From: BP-191 sp035940575
GTDB lineage: Bacteria; Actinomycetota; Actinomycetes; BP-191
NCBI GenBank assembly: GCA_035940575.1
Contig: DASZER010000043.1
Span: 186,001-250,000, forward strand
DNA: 64,000 bases
Direction of reading: 5' to 3'
The notes under the pieces are model-generated. The model did not search any database and had not been told where the DNA came from. It worked only from the letters and a program-made list of their open reading frames with translations. Position 1 is the first letter of the stretch, and each line of letters opens with the position of its first letter. Positions 34,635-43,090 of this stretch are shown one piece after another. Made by a program: the position numbers and the translations under genes.

Positions 34635-36572
34635 TTACGTCTCTTCCTGAGCGCGGCTGCGCGCCCGAGCGATGCCGGCGGCGGCCACGGCGAGCGCGGC
34701 GGCGACGGTCGGGACCTGCTCGCGCAGGCCCGTCTCCGGCGTACGGGTGGGTCCGGTACGGGGGCGCGAGCCCGTGTCGCGCGACTGCGGCCCGCCGCCG
34801 CCGAGCCCGAGGTCGAACGGCGCCCCGACGACGAGCTCGACGTTGCGCGACTCGACGGCGCCGCGGCGGTTGGTCGAACGCTGCTGCCAGTCGTTGGCGC
34901 CGAGCTCGCGGGCGAGGGCGGCGAGGCCCGCGACGGACGTGGGCGCGGCGTACGACGCGGCGGCAGAGACGCCCAGCGGCGCGTCGGCGTCCACGACGGT
35001 GGCGAAGATCGAGAGGGTGCCGTCGAGGTTGTCGACGATCTCGAGGATGCGCGACTGGTGCGGGAAGTCGATGTGGGCGGCCGTGTTGACCTCCCAGAAC
35101 CCGCCGTTGGGGCCGGGGTGCGCGATGACGTCGTTGCGGTGCGTGTGGCCGTTGACCCAGAGCACGACGTTGCGGAACTCCAGCAGCAACGCCACCACGG
35201 CGTCGCCCATGACGCGCGGCCCCGTGTCCTCGGCGGAGACGATCGGGTTGTTCATCGAGGCGGCCGGGTGGTGGCTGAACACGATCGCGAGCCGGCTCGT
35301 CCTCGCGTTGGCCTCGAGCTCGGCGCGCAGCCACGCGAACTGCTCCTCGCCGAGCGAGCCCTCGGAGTAGCCGCCGTAGTTGACGGTGTCGAGGACGAGG
35401 CAGCGCAGGTACCGGCCGGAGTCGAACGCGTACCAGCCCTTGGCCGTCGCGACGTTGTCCTGCGCGAAGCCGTGCCCGACCGGCGTGCCGGTCGTCTCGA
35501 ACATCTGCGCCATGAACTCGCTCTTGGACAGCGGCCTGCGGTTGGGGTCGGCCGTGACCTGCCGCGCGGGCGCCGTGGCGAGCGCGGTGAGCACGCTCGG
35601 GTCCTGCTCGGCGAGGCCGCGCTGGACGTCGTTCGGCGAGAGCCCGGCGGGCAGGCCGACGACCTTGACCGAGCCGGTCGCTACGGTGGCGAAGCCGGTC
35701 GGGACGTCGGTCGTGCCGACGCGCTCGTACGCCGGCGCGTTGCCCTGGAGCAGCGGGTCGTGGTTGCCGAACACGGCGTACCACGGCGTCCCGATCCCGC
35801 TCGCCGTGAACGGCGCCCGCGCCGCGTCGAGCAGGCCGGGCACGGTCGGGAAGCCGTAGAGCGCGCGGCCGTGGTCGTCGTCCTTGCCGGCGGGCGCGCC
35901 GTCGGGGTGCCAGTAGTGGACGTCGTACGTCGTCGCGTCGGCGTCCTGCACGCCCTCCCACTTCGTGAGGTCGCCGGAGTCGGGCGTGACGGTGCCGCCG
36001 TCGAGCAGGCTGACGAACCAGCGCGTCTCGTTGAGCTGCACGTTGTCCACGTTGTCGCCCGTGCAGACCGTGAACTCGTACGGCCTGCCGGTCACGGGCC
36101 CGCGCCCGACGTTGCGGGCGGCGGCGACGACGCGGTCGGCGACGTGGAGGTTCAGCGGCTCCTGCGGGCGCCACGCGGAGTCGAACGGCACCTGCTGGCC
36201 CGGGTCGTCGGAGTAGCGGTCGAGGAACTCCACGCGGGCCGGCGACTGCGCGTCGAGCGCGTGGATGTCGGTGAACTGCACGAACGTCGTCACGGGCTTG
36301 CGGCGCGCGTCGCGCCCCTTCCGCGGCGCGGCGCCGAGGTCGTCGCGGACGACGTGCGGCTCGGCGGGGCCGCTGACGAGCAGGCGGTAGCCGCCCGCCC
36401 GCAGGTCCGTCGCGGCCTTGACGATCGTGCGTTCGAGCGTCGTCCCCTCGACGCGGACCGGCCGCCCTGCCGCGCGCGCGGCGTTGCGGCTCGGGAAGAA
36501 CGCGGGCGGCAGCGCGGCGGCACCGGCACCCGCGGCGGCGGCGCGCAGCACGTCACGGCGGGTGGGTCGCAC
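34635..36572 (-). CDS. TIGR03767-type secreted metallophosphoesterase
   Basis: 645 residues. N-terminal PTRRDVLRAAAAGAGAAALP is a Tat signal (twin Arg). The calcineurin-type metal ligands are visible: FVQFTDIHALD, CTGDNVDN, VFGNHDPLL and VLWVNGHTHRN. TIGR03767 is the actinobacterial Tat-exported subgroup. The tail RTPETGLREQVPTVAAALAV with ARARSR is a TPxTG sorting-like end, as in the M6 protease upstream. Substrate unknown. Confidence 0.87.
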   Translation of the reverse strand: MRPTRRDVLRAAAAGAGAAALPPAFFPSRNAARAAGRPVRVEGTTLERTIVKAATDLRAGGYRLLVSGPAEPHVVRDDLGAAPRKGRDARRKPVTTFVQFTDIHALDAQSPARVEFLDRYSDDPGQQVPFDSAWRPQEPLNLHVADRVVAAARNVGRGPVTGRPYEFTVCTGDNVDNVQLNETRWFVSLLDGGTVTPDSGDLTKWEGVQDADATTYDVHYWHPDGAPAGKDDDHGRALYGFPTVPGLLDAARAPFTASGIGTPWYAVFGNHDPLLQGNAPAYERVGTTDVPTGFATVATGSVKVVGLPAGLSPNDVQRGLAEQDPSVLTALATAPARQVTADPNRRPLSKSEFMAQMFETTGTPVGHGFAQDNVATAKGWYAFDSGRYLRCLVLDTVNYGGYSEGSLGEEQFAWLRAELEANARTSRLAIVFSHHPAASMNNPIVSAEDTGPRVMGDAVVALLLEFRNVVLWVNGHTHRNDVIAHPGPNGGFWEVNTAAHIDFPHQSRILEIVDNLDGTLSIFATVVDADAPLGVSAAASYAAPTSVAGLAALARELGANDWQQRSTNRRGAVESRNVELVVGAPFDLGLGGGGPQSRDTGSRPRTGPTRTPETGLREQVPTVAAALAVAAAGIARARSRAQEET

Positions 36573-36735
36573 GCCCGCTCCGTTCTGCTAGGGGAGGTAC
36601 CAGGGTCGCATCCGCCGGGGGCGGGGCGCCAGGACAGGTTTGATCGGGTGCCCCGCGAGGCAGGCTATCGTCCGAGTAAGGGGGAGGGTTCCCTGTGGCA
36701 ACGGCGCGTGAGACGTACGCGCGGGCGGAGGATGC

Positions 36736-37158
36736 ATGAGCGTGGGACCGGACGTCGACGAGAGCGTGGGCTCGCCCGTGCGCGACGTCGTGACCCTGCG
36801 GCTTCCCGCGCAGGGGGCGTACCTCGCCGTGCTGCGGACCGCCGCCGCCGGCCTCGCCTCGCGGCTGAACTTCACGCTCGACGACATCGAGGACCTGCGC
36901 ATCGCCGTGGACGAGGCGTGCGCGATGCTGCTCCCCCGCGGCGCCGAGGGCGCGATGCTGGAGTGCGCGTTCGAGCTGAAGCCGGGGGAGCTGGACGTGT
37001 CCGTGAGCCTGCCGACCACCGACGCGACGCTGCCGTCGCGCGACACGTTCGCGTGGACGGTGCTGACGGCGCTCGCCGGCGAGGTCGACGCGACCGAGTC
37101 GGGGGGCACGATCACGATCACGATGATGAAGAAGTCGTCGACGGACTTCGTCGCATGA
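36736..37158 (+). CDS. RsbW/UsfX-like anti-sigma factor (HATPase)
   Basis: 140-residue GHKL protein. FTLDDIEDLRIAVDEACAML (about residues 47-66) has the N-box region with the conserved Glu-Ala, and the end SGGTITITMMKK is the last strand. It should bind the sigma factor encoded immediately downstream (ATGA overlap) and release it when an unphosphorylated STAS antagonist appears. ATG follows GGAGGATGC. Confidence 0.86.
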   Translation: MSVGPDVDESVGSPVRDVVTLRLPAQGAYLAVLRTAAAGLASRLNFTLDDIEDLRIAVDEACAMLLPRGAEGAMLECAFELKPGELDVSVSLPTTDATLPSRDTFAWTVLTALAGEVDATESGGTITITMMKKSSTDFVA

Positions 37159-37997
37159 CCGAGGTGGACGGGGTGCTCGAGGGTGCCGTCGACGGCGCCG
37201 ACGTGGCGGTGCCCGAGCTGACCGCCGAGGTCACCGCGGCGGCGGAGCGGACGTCGGCCGAGCGCCAGCGGGCGCGCGACCTGTTCGCGGAGCTCGCGGC
37301 GAACGCCAGCCCGGCGGTCCGCGACGAGCTCGTACGGATGCACCTGCCGCTGGTCGAGTACCTGGCGCGGCGCTTCCGCAACCGCGGCGAGCCGTTGGAG
37401 GACCTCGTCCAGGTCGCGACGATCGGGCTCATCAAGTCGATCGACCGCTTCGACCTGGAGCGCGGGGTGGAGTTCTCCACCTACGCGACCCCGACGATCG
37501 TCGGCGAGATCAAGCGGCACTTCCGCGACAAGGGCTGGGCGATCCGCGTGCCCCGCCGCCTGCAGGAGCTCAAGCTCACCCTGACCAAGGCCACGAGCGA
37601 GCTGTCGCAGACGCTCGGCCGCTCGCCGACGGTGTCCGAGCTCGCGAAGCACCTGGGCCTGCAGGAGGAGGAGATCCTCGAGGGCCTGGAGTCGGCGAAC
37701 GCGTACTCCGCCGTCTCCCTGGACGCGACCGACAGCGGCGACGACGACTCCCCCGCCGTCTCGGACTCGCTCGGCATGGTCGACGAGGCGTTGGAGGGCG
37801 TGGAGTACCGCGAGTCGTTGAAGCCGCTGCTCGACCGGCTCCCGGCCCGCGAGAAGAAGATCCTGGTGCTGCGGTTCTTCGGGAACATGACCCAGTCGCA
37901 GATCGCCGCCGAGCTCGGCATCTCGCAGATGCACGTCTCGCGCCTGCTCGCGCGCACCCTCGCGCAGCTCCGCGAGGGCCTGCTCGCCGACGAGTAG
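37155..37997 (+). CDS. sigF: SigB/SigF/SigG-type alternative sigma factor
   Basis: 280 residues. Region 2 is LVEYLARRFRNRGEPLEDLV and VEFSTYATPTIVGEIKRHFR; region 3 is RVPRRLQELKLTLTKATSEL; region 4 is LPAREKKILVLRFFGNMTQS with the helix-turn-helix QIAAELGISQMHVSRLLART. It directs general-stress or sporulation-type transcription and is controlled by the anti-sigma factor to which it is coupled. Symbol follows the mycobacterial usfX-sigF order. Confidence 0.9.
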   Translation: MTEVDGVLEGAVDGADVAVPELTAEVTAAAERTSAERQRARDLFAELAANASPAVRDELVRMHLPLVEYLARRFRNRGEPLEDLVQVATIGLIKSIDRFDLERGVEFSTYATPTIVGEIKRHFRDKGWAIRVPRRLQELKLTLTKATSELSQTLGRSPTVSELAKHLGLQEEEILEGLESANAYSAVSLDATDSGDDDSPAVSDSLGMVDEALEGVEYRESLKPLLDRLPAREKKILVLRFFGNMTQSQIAAELGISQMHVSRLLARTLAQLREGLLADE

Positions 37998-38063
37998 CGA
38001 CGACGCGCCCGGCCGCGCCCGACACCGGCGGGGCCGACACCGGCAGGGCCGTGACACGGTTCT

Positions 38064-38103
38064 TTGCAGCCCAAACGGCACCCGCCCGCGTCGTGATCTT
38101 CAA
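38064..38103. repeat. Dispersed 40-bp repeat, copy C2
   Basis: TTGCAGCCCA-N21-GATCTTCAA; 16 of the 21 spacer bases match copy C3, which begins 91 bp downstream. Confidence 0.85.
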
Positions 38104-38154
38104 AGTTCGGACGTCGGGGAGACGTGCCGCGCCGGCGTGGCGACGTACCGTTCC

Positions 38155-38194
38155 TTGCAGCCCAGACGGCACGCGCCCGCGTGGCGATCTTCAA
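38155..38194. repeat. Dispersed 40-bp repeat, copy C3
   Basis: Same two blocks and 21-bp spacing as C1 and C2. Together C2 and C3 fill most of the 267-bp gap between the sigma factor and lipid kinase genes; nothing else is seen there except a -10 at 38251. Confidence 0.85.
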
Positions 38195-38250
38195 TGTTCA
38201 ATGCGGGCGGCTGCGGCGCGGCACGTGGCGGGGGCGCGGGAGTCGTCCGG

Positions 38251-38256
38251 TACCCT
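38251..38256 (+). promoter_or_regulatory. Leaderless -10 element of the lipid kinase gene
   Basis: TACCCT ends 8 bp before the ATG at 38265 (and 2 bp before ATG 38259). There is no ribosome site, so transcription probably starts at the second ATG. Confidence 0.45.
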
Positions 38257-38264
38257 CGATGACG

Positions 38265-39173
38265 ATGCGCGCCGTCCTCGTCTTCAACCCCAAGGCCACC
38301 GCCACGACCGCGCGCGTGCGCGACGTGCTCGCCAGGGCCCTCGCCAGCGACCTCAAGCTCGACGTCGCCGAGACCCGCCGCCGCGGCCACGCGACCGACA
38401 TCGCCAGGCAGGCCGCGGCCGACGAGATCGACGTCGTCGTCTGCCTCGGCGGCGACGGCACCGTCAACGAGGTCGTCAACGGCATCGTCGGGTCCCGCAC
38501 CGAGCTGGCGGTCGTTCCGGGCGGCTCGACGAACGTGTTCGCCCGCGCGCTCGGCCTGCCGAGCAACCCCGTCGAGGCGACGAGCGAGGTCCTCGACGCG
38601 CTGCGCAGCGGCCGCCGCAGGCTCGTCAACCTCGGCGTCGCCGAGGGCCGCTACTTCACGTTCTGCGCCGGCGTCGGCATCGACGCGGAGGTCGTACGCG
38701 TGGTCGAGCGGCACCGCCGCAACGGCCGCCGCGCCACCCCGGGCCTCTACGTCCGCAGCGCCGTCGCGCACTTCTTCCTCGGCACCGAGCGGCGCACGCC
38801 GTCCATCACGATCTCCCGCCCCGGCGAGGAGGACCAGACGGGGCTGTTCAACGTGATCGTGGCCAACGGCGCGCCGTGGACGTACTTCGGCGAGCACCCC
38901 GTGGACCCGTGCCCGCTGGCGAAGTTCGACGGCGGGCTCGACGTCCTCGCGATGCGCAAGCTCGGCACGGTGTCGACGCTGCGCGTGGTGCGGCAGATGT
39001 TCGACAGCAAGCCGCGGCTCAAGAGCCGCGCGGCGTTCCAGGTGCACGACGCGAACGAGTTCACGCTGTCGTCGGACAGGCCGCTCGCCTACCAGCTCGA
39101 CGGCGACTACCTCGGCGAGGTGGAGCGGCTGACGTTCCGCTCCGTGCCGGACGCGCTCTCCGTCGTCGTCTAG
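38265..39173 (+). CDS. Diacylglycerol/sphingosine kinase family lipid kinase
   Basis: 302 residues. MRAVLVFNPKATATTARVRD opens the fold, VVVCLGGDGTVNEVVNGIVG (about residues 59-78) is the GGDGT nucleotide motif, and LAVVPGGSTNVFARALGLP is the PGGSxN motif of the DagK/YegS/LCB5 family. It phosphorylates a lipid at the membrane inner face using ATP. ATG 38265 chosen because of the leaderless -10; ATG 38259 is the alternative. Confidence 0.9.
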   Translation: MRAVLVFNPKATATTARVRDVLARALASDLKLDVAETRRRGHATDIARQAAADEIDVVVCLGGDGTVNEVVNGIVGSRTELAVVPGGSTNVFARALGLPSNPVEATSEVLDALRSGRRRLVNLGVAEGRYFTFCAGVGIDAEVVRVVERHRRNGRRATPGLYVRSAVAHFFLGTERRTPSITISRPGEEDQTGLFNVIVANGAPWTYFGEHPVDPCPLAKFDGGLDVLAMRKLGTVSTLRVVRQMFDSKPRLKSRAAFQVHDANEFTLSSDRPLAYQLDGDYLGEVERLTFRSVPDALSVVV

Positions 39174-39189
39174 CAGGGCCAAGCCCTCC

Positions 39190-39356
39190 TAGGAGGGTTC
39201 TGCGAAACTCGGCCCGTCGCGAGCCGAGGGCCGCGTGCCGATCCGGCAAGGCCGCTGGGCGCCTGCGGGCTGGGTCATGCCCGCAGGCGGCCGAGAACGC
39301 AGCCGGTCGTCGCGCGGGCTCGGCGCAGCAGGGCCGGGTTTCGCAGAACCCTCCTA
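39190..39356. repeat. Palindromic repeat element, copy A2 (167 bp)
   Basis: Terminal inverted repeats 39190-39215 and 39331-39356 match at 25 of 26 positions. The core shares CGATCCGGCAAGGCCGC, GCCTGCGGGCTGG and CCGAGAACGC with copy A1, but the ends differ from A1 while staying self-complementary. Just outside, 39179-39187 reads CCAAGCCCT, like the end of A1. The final CTA is the TAG stop of the minus-strand gene. Confidence 0.88.
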
Positions 39357-39749
39357 GGGAGCGACCCAGCGCGGCCCGCCGGGCTCCGGCACGAGGCACC
39401 CCGCGTGGCGCGCCTCGGTGACGTAGGCCAGCGCCGCGTCGATCGCGACGCCCTCGGGCGGGACGAACGCCGTCCGCAGCCCCGCGTCCCGCGCGACCTC
39501 GATCGAGAACCAGTCCTCCGACGCGACGGTGACGCCCTCGCGGCCGCGCAGCGCGTCCACCAGCGCGTGCGCGACGGCGCAGGCGGGAGCGTCGAAGTCG
39601 GGCTCCCCGGGGACGTTGCGGACCTCGAACACCACCTCGGCGTCGCCCGCGTCGCGCAGCACGTCCGCGAGCGGCTCGCCGGGCGCGCCGTGGTCGCGCG
39701 CGCAGACGAGCGTGCCGTCGGGGCCGAGCCGCACGGGGACGACGCGCAT
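39354..39749 (-). CDS. Hypothetical protein (131 aa) coupled to the SpoIIE-type phosphatase
   Basis: Cytoplasmic alpha/beta protein. RVVPVRLGPDGTLVCARDHG opens, AEVVFEVRNVPGEPDFDAPA and EDWFSIEVARDAGLRTAFVP follow. Its ATG overlaps the upstream phosphatase stop (ATGA), so the two are translated together and it may serve the same stress circuit. No family recognised. The stop lies in the palindromic element A2. Confidence 0.65.
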   Translation of the reverse strand: MRVVPVRLGPDGTLVCARDHGAPGEPLADVLRDAGDAEVVFEVRNVPGEPDFDAPACAVAHALVDALRGREGVTVASEDWFSIEVARDAGLRTAFVPPEGVAIDAALAYVTEARHAGCLVPEPGGPRWVAP

Positions 39750-41953
39750 CAGCGGGCGCGCAGGACGAGCACCGCGACGTCGTCGGGCGCGCGGCCCGCC
39801 GCGAACTCCAGCACCGCCGCCTCGATGTCGCCCGCGATCTCGTCGGCGCTGCGGCCCGCGACGCGTTCGAGCACCTCCACGAGGCCGGCCTCGTCGAAGA
39901 ACGCGTCGCCGCCGCCGGGCGCGTCCCAGGACGGCGCCTGGCGCGCCTCCAGCACGCCGTCGGTGACGCAGACGAGCGCGTCGCCGGGGAGCAGCACGGT
40001 CTCGACCGGGTCGAGCCCGACCGGCGGGAGCATGCCGAGCAGCCCGCCGCTCGTCGGCACGCGCCGCACGGTGCCGTCGGCCGCGACGACGTACGGCTGC
40101 GGGTGCCCCGCGCCGACGACCCGCAGCGTCACCGCCCCGTCGCGCCGCTCGATCGAGCCGTACAGCAGCGTGCAGAACACCTCCGGGTCGTCGCCGGCCT
40201 CGAGCGCGTCGCGGACGGCGTGGACGACCTCGCGCGGGCCCGAGACGTACGGCGCCACGGCCCGCGCGGTGTGCCGCACGACCGCCGTGACCGCCGCCGC
40301 CTTGGGGCCGGTGCCGACGACGTCGCCGATCATGAACGCCCAGCCGTCGCGGACGGCGTAGCAGTCGTAGAAGTCGCCGCCGACCTCCAGGCCGGCGAGC
40401 GCGGGGCGGTAGCGCGCGGCGAGCTCGAGGCCGGGCACGTCCGGCAGGCTCGGCGGGAGCAGGCTGCGCTGCAACGTCTCCGCGACGGCCGTGCGCGCGG
40501 CGAACAGCCGGGCGTTGTCCATCGCCCCGGCCGCCCGCGCGGCGAGGTCCATCGCGAGCGTGAGGTCCTCGTCGGCGAACTCCTCGCCGCCCCGGTCGCG
40601 CGCCAGGAACAGCAGCCCGGTCATCCGGCCGCGCGCGGTCATCGGCACGATCATCGCGGAGCCGAGCGCGATCTCCTTCGCGGCCTCGTAGCGCTCGTCG
40701 GAGCCGGCGGCGTGGCGCAGCGCCTCGTCGGAGACCTCCGGCACGATGCGCGGCGACCCGGTCTGGAGCACCTCCCACACCGGCGTGTCCGGTAGCAGCG
40801 GGACGTCGGCGAGCCGCTCCAGCGCCGGGCGCTTGGCGGGGTCGACGTGCGCCATGGCGGCGTGCTGGAGGACGCCGTTGCCGTCGACCACGTCGATGAT
40901 GACGAACGACGCGAACGCGTCCAGCAGCAGCTCCACGACGTGCTGGAGCGTCTGCTCGTAGTCGAGGCTCCCGCCGAGCACGCGGCTCGCCTCCGCGAGG
41001 AACGCCACGCGCGCGCTGGCGCGGCGTTCGGCCTCGTGCAGGCGGGCGCGGTCGAGCACCTGCGCGCAGACGTTGCCGAGCGCGGAGAGGAAGTCGCGCT
41101 CCCCCGCGCCGAACTCCCGCTCCTCCGCGAACCCGAACGACAGGCAGCCGATCACGCGGCTCTCCACGACGAGCGGCACGATCGCCTGCGCCTGCATCTG
41201 GGTCGGCACGCCGGCCAGCGCCGGCCACCGCTCGTCGCGCTCGGCGACCGAGCGCAGGTAGATCGCGCGCCCCGAGCGCACCACCGCGGGGCCCGGCAGG
41301 TCGGCGTCGAGCGGCAGCAGCGCGAAGCGCGTCCCCGTGCCCGGCGCCGCGCCGTACGACGCCGCGAAGCGCAGCCCCCCTGCCCGCTCGTCCAGCAGCC
41401 AGAGCGCGCCGGAGCCCGCGCCCTCGATCTCCATGCCGCGTTCGAGCGCGACCCGCGCGACCTCCCCCACGGTGGAGGCGGTGGACAGCTCGACGGTGGC
41501 CTGCTGCAGGCGGCGCAGGCGCTCGCCCGCACGCTCGGCGGCGTGGCGCGCGCTGCGCTCGGCGGCGAGCAGCGGGAACCGCGCCTCCCCCACCGGGTAC
41601 GAGAAGCCCACGACCGCGACGAGCCCGCCGTCGGCCGCGAGGATCGGCGTGCTGCGGACGTGCGCCATGAACGACGAGCCGTCGCGGTGGCGTACGCGGA
41701 ACGGCCCCTCCCACGACTCGCCGCGGGCGAGCCTGGGGAACGCCGCCGCCGCGCGCTCGGCCTCGGAAGGGTCGGCGGTGACCTCGGCGACGTTGCGGCC
41801 GAGCACCTCCTCGGCGCCCCAGCCGTAGACGGCGGTGGCGGAGTCGCTCCAGTGGACGATCGTGCCGTCGGGGGACGTGACGACCACGGCGGGCCACGAC
41901 GACTCGACGGCCGTCGCCGCGGACGAGCGTTCCGCCGCCGTACTCACCGTCAC
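39749..41953 (-). CDS. SpoIIE/RsbU-type PP2C phosphatase with PAS and two GAF domains
   Basis: 734 residues from GTG 41953 (GAGG eight bases upstream). PAS: VVVTSPDGTIVHWSDSATAV with YGWGAEEVLGRNVAEV (about 25-130). Two GAF domains follow (about 160-310 and 325-490). PP2C domain from about 500: LQRSLLPPSLPDVPGLELAA, EVGGDFYDCYAVRDGWAFMI and GDVVGTGPKAAAVTAVVRHT carry the metal-binding Asp residues. It would dephosphorylate a STAS antagonist and so free a sigma factor; the STAS gene at 43091 is a candidate target. Confidence 0.9.
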   Translation of the reverse strand: MTVSTAAERSSAATAVESSWPAVVVTSPDGTIVHWSDSATAVYGWGAEEVLGRNVAEVTADPSEAERAAAAFPRLARGESWEGPFRVRHRDGSSFMAHVRSTPILAADGGLVAVVGFSYPVGEARFPLLAAERSARHAAERAGERLRRLQQATVELSTASTVGEVARVALERGMEIEGAGSGALWLLDERAGGLRFAASYGAAPGTGTRFALLPLDADLPGPAVVRSGRAIYLRSVAERDERWPALAGVPTQMQAQAIVPLVVESRVIGCLSFGFAEEREFGAGERDFLSALGNVCAQVLDRARLHEAERRASARVAFLAEASRVLGGSLDYEQTLQHVVELLLDAFASFVIIDVVDGNGVLQHAAMAHVDPAKRPALERLADVPLLPDTPVWEVLQTGSPRIVPEVSDEALRHAAGSDERYEAAKEIALGSAMIVPMTARGRMTGLLFLARDRGGEEFADEDLTLAMDLAARAAGAMDNARLFAARTAVAETLQRSLLPPSLPDVPGLELAARYRPALAGLEVGGDFYDCYAVRDGWAFMIGDVVGTGPKAAAVTAVVRHTARAVAPYVSGPREVVHAVRDALEAGDDPEVFCTLLYGSIERRDGAVTLRVVGAGHPQPYVVAADGTVRRVPTSGGLLGMLPPVGLDPVETVLLPGDALVCVTDGVLEARQAPSWDAPGGGDAFFDEAGLVEVLERVAGRSADEIAGDIEAAVLEFAAGRAPDDVAVLVLRAR

Positions 41954-42168
41954 CCGCCCATGCCTCGACGCCGTGGCCGCCGACGCGGGCACCGGTTGGT
42001 GACCATGCTGCCCGCCCGGTTCGAACGGGTCAAAGGCGCCCACCCGAACGGAGCAATTCGCGGGCCCTTCCGGGGCCGATGCGGCACGTCGCCGGATTGT
42101 GCGGTACACAGTTCGACGGCAAGGGGGGCCTTGCGACGTCAAGACGTGGTGTCGCGACGAGGGGTGAC

Positions 42169-42612
42169 GTGGCCAGGGACCGGACGACGCCGGAGCGGTC
42201 GGGCGACCTCGTGCTGCCCGCGACCGCCACGTCGCCGTCGCGCGCCAGGGCGTTCGTGGGCGAGTGGCTCACCGCCTGGGGCCTCGCGGACGACGTCCAC
42301 GACGTCCTGCTCGCGGTGAGCGAGCTCGTGACGAACGGCCTCCTGCACGCCCGCACCACGATGACGTTGCGGGTACTCCGCACCGGCTCGGACACGGTGC
42401 GCCTCGAGGTCTCCGACGGCAGCGTCGCGCCGCCGCGTGGGCGGCGGTTCACGGTGGAGTCGGGGACGGGGCGCGGCCTGCGGCTGCTCGACTCGATCGC
42501 GGAGGAGTGGGGCGTCAGCACCCACGACGGCGGCAAGACCGTGTGGTGCGTCGTCCGCACCGGCGCGCGGGACTACGCCGAGTTCGACGTCGACGCCGTG
42601 GAGGCCCTGTGA
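42169..42612 (+). CDS. RsbW-like HATPase anti-sigma regulatory protein
   Basis: 147 residues; GTG 5 bp after GAGGGG. SRARAFVGEWLTAWGLADDV and LLAVSELVTNGLLHARTTMT (N-box with Glu and Asn), then SGTGRGLRLLDSIAEEWGV (G-box) and GKTVWCVV. This is the streptomycete-type HATPase_c_2 family that acts as kinase of STAS proteins. Coupled to the next gene by GTGA. Confidence 0.85.
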   Translation: MARDRTTPERSGDLVLPATATSPSRARAFVGEWLTAWGLADDVHDVLLAVSELVTNGLLHARTTMTLRVLRTGSDTVRLEVSDGSVAPPRGRRFTVESGTGRGLRLLDSIAEEWGVSTHDGGKTVWCVVRTGARDYAEFDVDAVEAL

Positions 42613-43088
42613 ACGACCTGCGCGAGGTGCGCCTGCTCGGGTTCCCGCTGGCGCTGCACGCAAGGTCGGTCGAGCACCACGAGGAGCTGATGCGGGAGTT
42701 CCAGCTCCTCGCGCTCGCCACCCACGCCGCCGACGTGCCCCAGCGGCTCGTCACGCTCGTCGACGAGCTGACGTCGTCGTTCGCCGGGTTCACCGACGCG
42801 CCGGCCGCCGAGCGGGACGCCGCGCTGGACAGGGGCGAGGACGCGATCGACCTGACCTACGCCGTGCCGCCCACGGCCGGCGACGCGGCGTTGCGCCTCG
42901 ACCGGATGCTCGAGGAGGCGGACGAGTACTGCCGCGCGGGCGACCGGCTGCTCACGATGGCCGCGCCGGCCGACGCGGCGGCGTTGCGGCACTGGCAGCT
43001 CACGGAGTTCGCGGCGCAGCTCGACGGCGCGGAGCCGACGCCGTGGGCGGAGTGGCTGACGCGCCACCCGCTGCCCGCCGGCGCGTAG
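42609..43088 (+). CDS. Hypothetical protein (159 aa) coupled to the HATPase
   Basis: Alpha-helical cytoplasmic protein. VRLLGFPLALHARSVEHHEE, LLALATHAADVPQRLVTLVD, and a central DRGEDAIDLTYAVPPTAGDA followed by LEEADEYCRAGDRLLTMAAP. Always-helical pattern with a conserved Leu-Asp-Leu-Thr-Tyr stretch. Sits between the HATPase (GTGA overlap) and the convergent STAS gene, so a partner-switching role is inferred from position only. I do not recognise a named family. Confidence 0.7.
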   Translation: MNDLREVRLLGFPLALHARSVEHHEELMREFQLLALATHAADVPQRLVTLVDELTSSFAGFTDAPAAERDAALDRGEDAIDLTYAVPPTAGDAALRLDRMLEEADEYCRAGDRLLTMAAPADAAALRHWQLTEFAAQLDGAEPTPWAEWLTRHPLPAGA

Positions 43089-43090
43089 GC

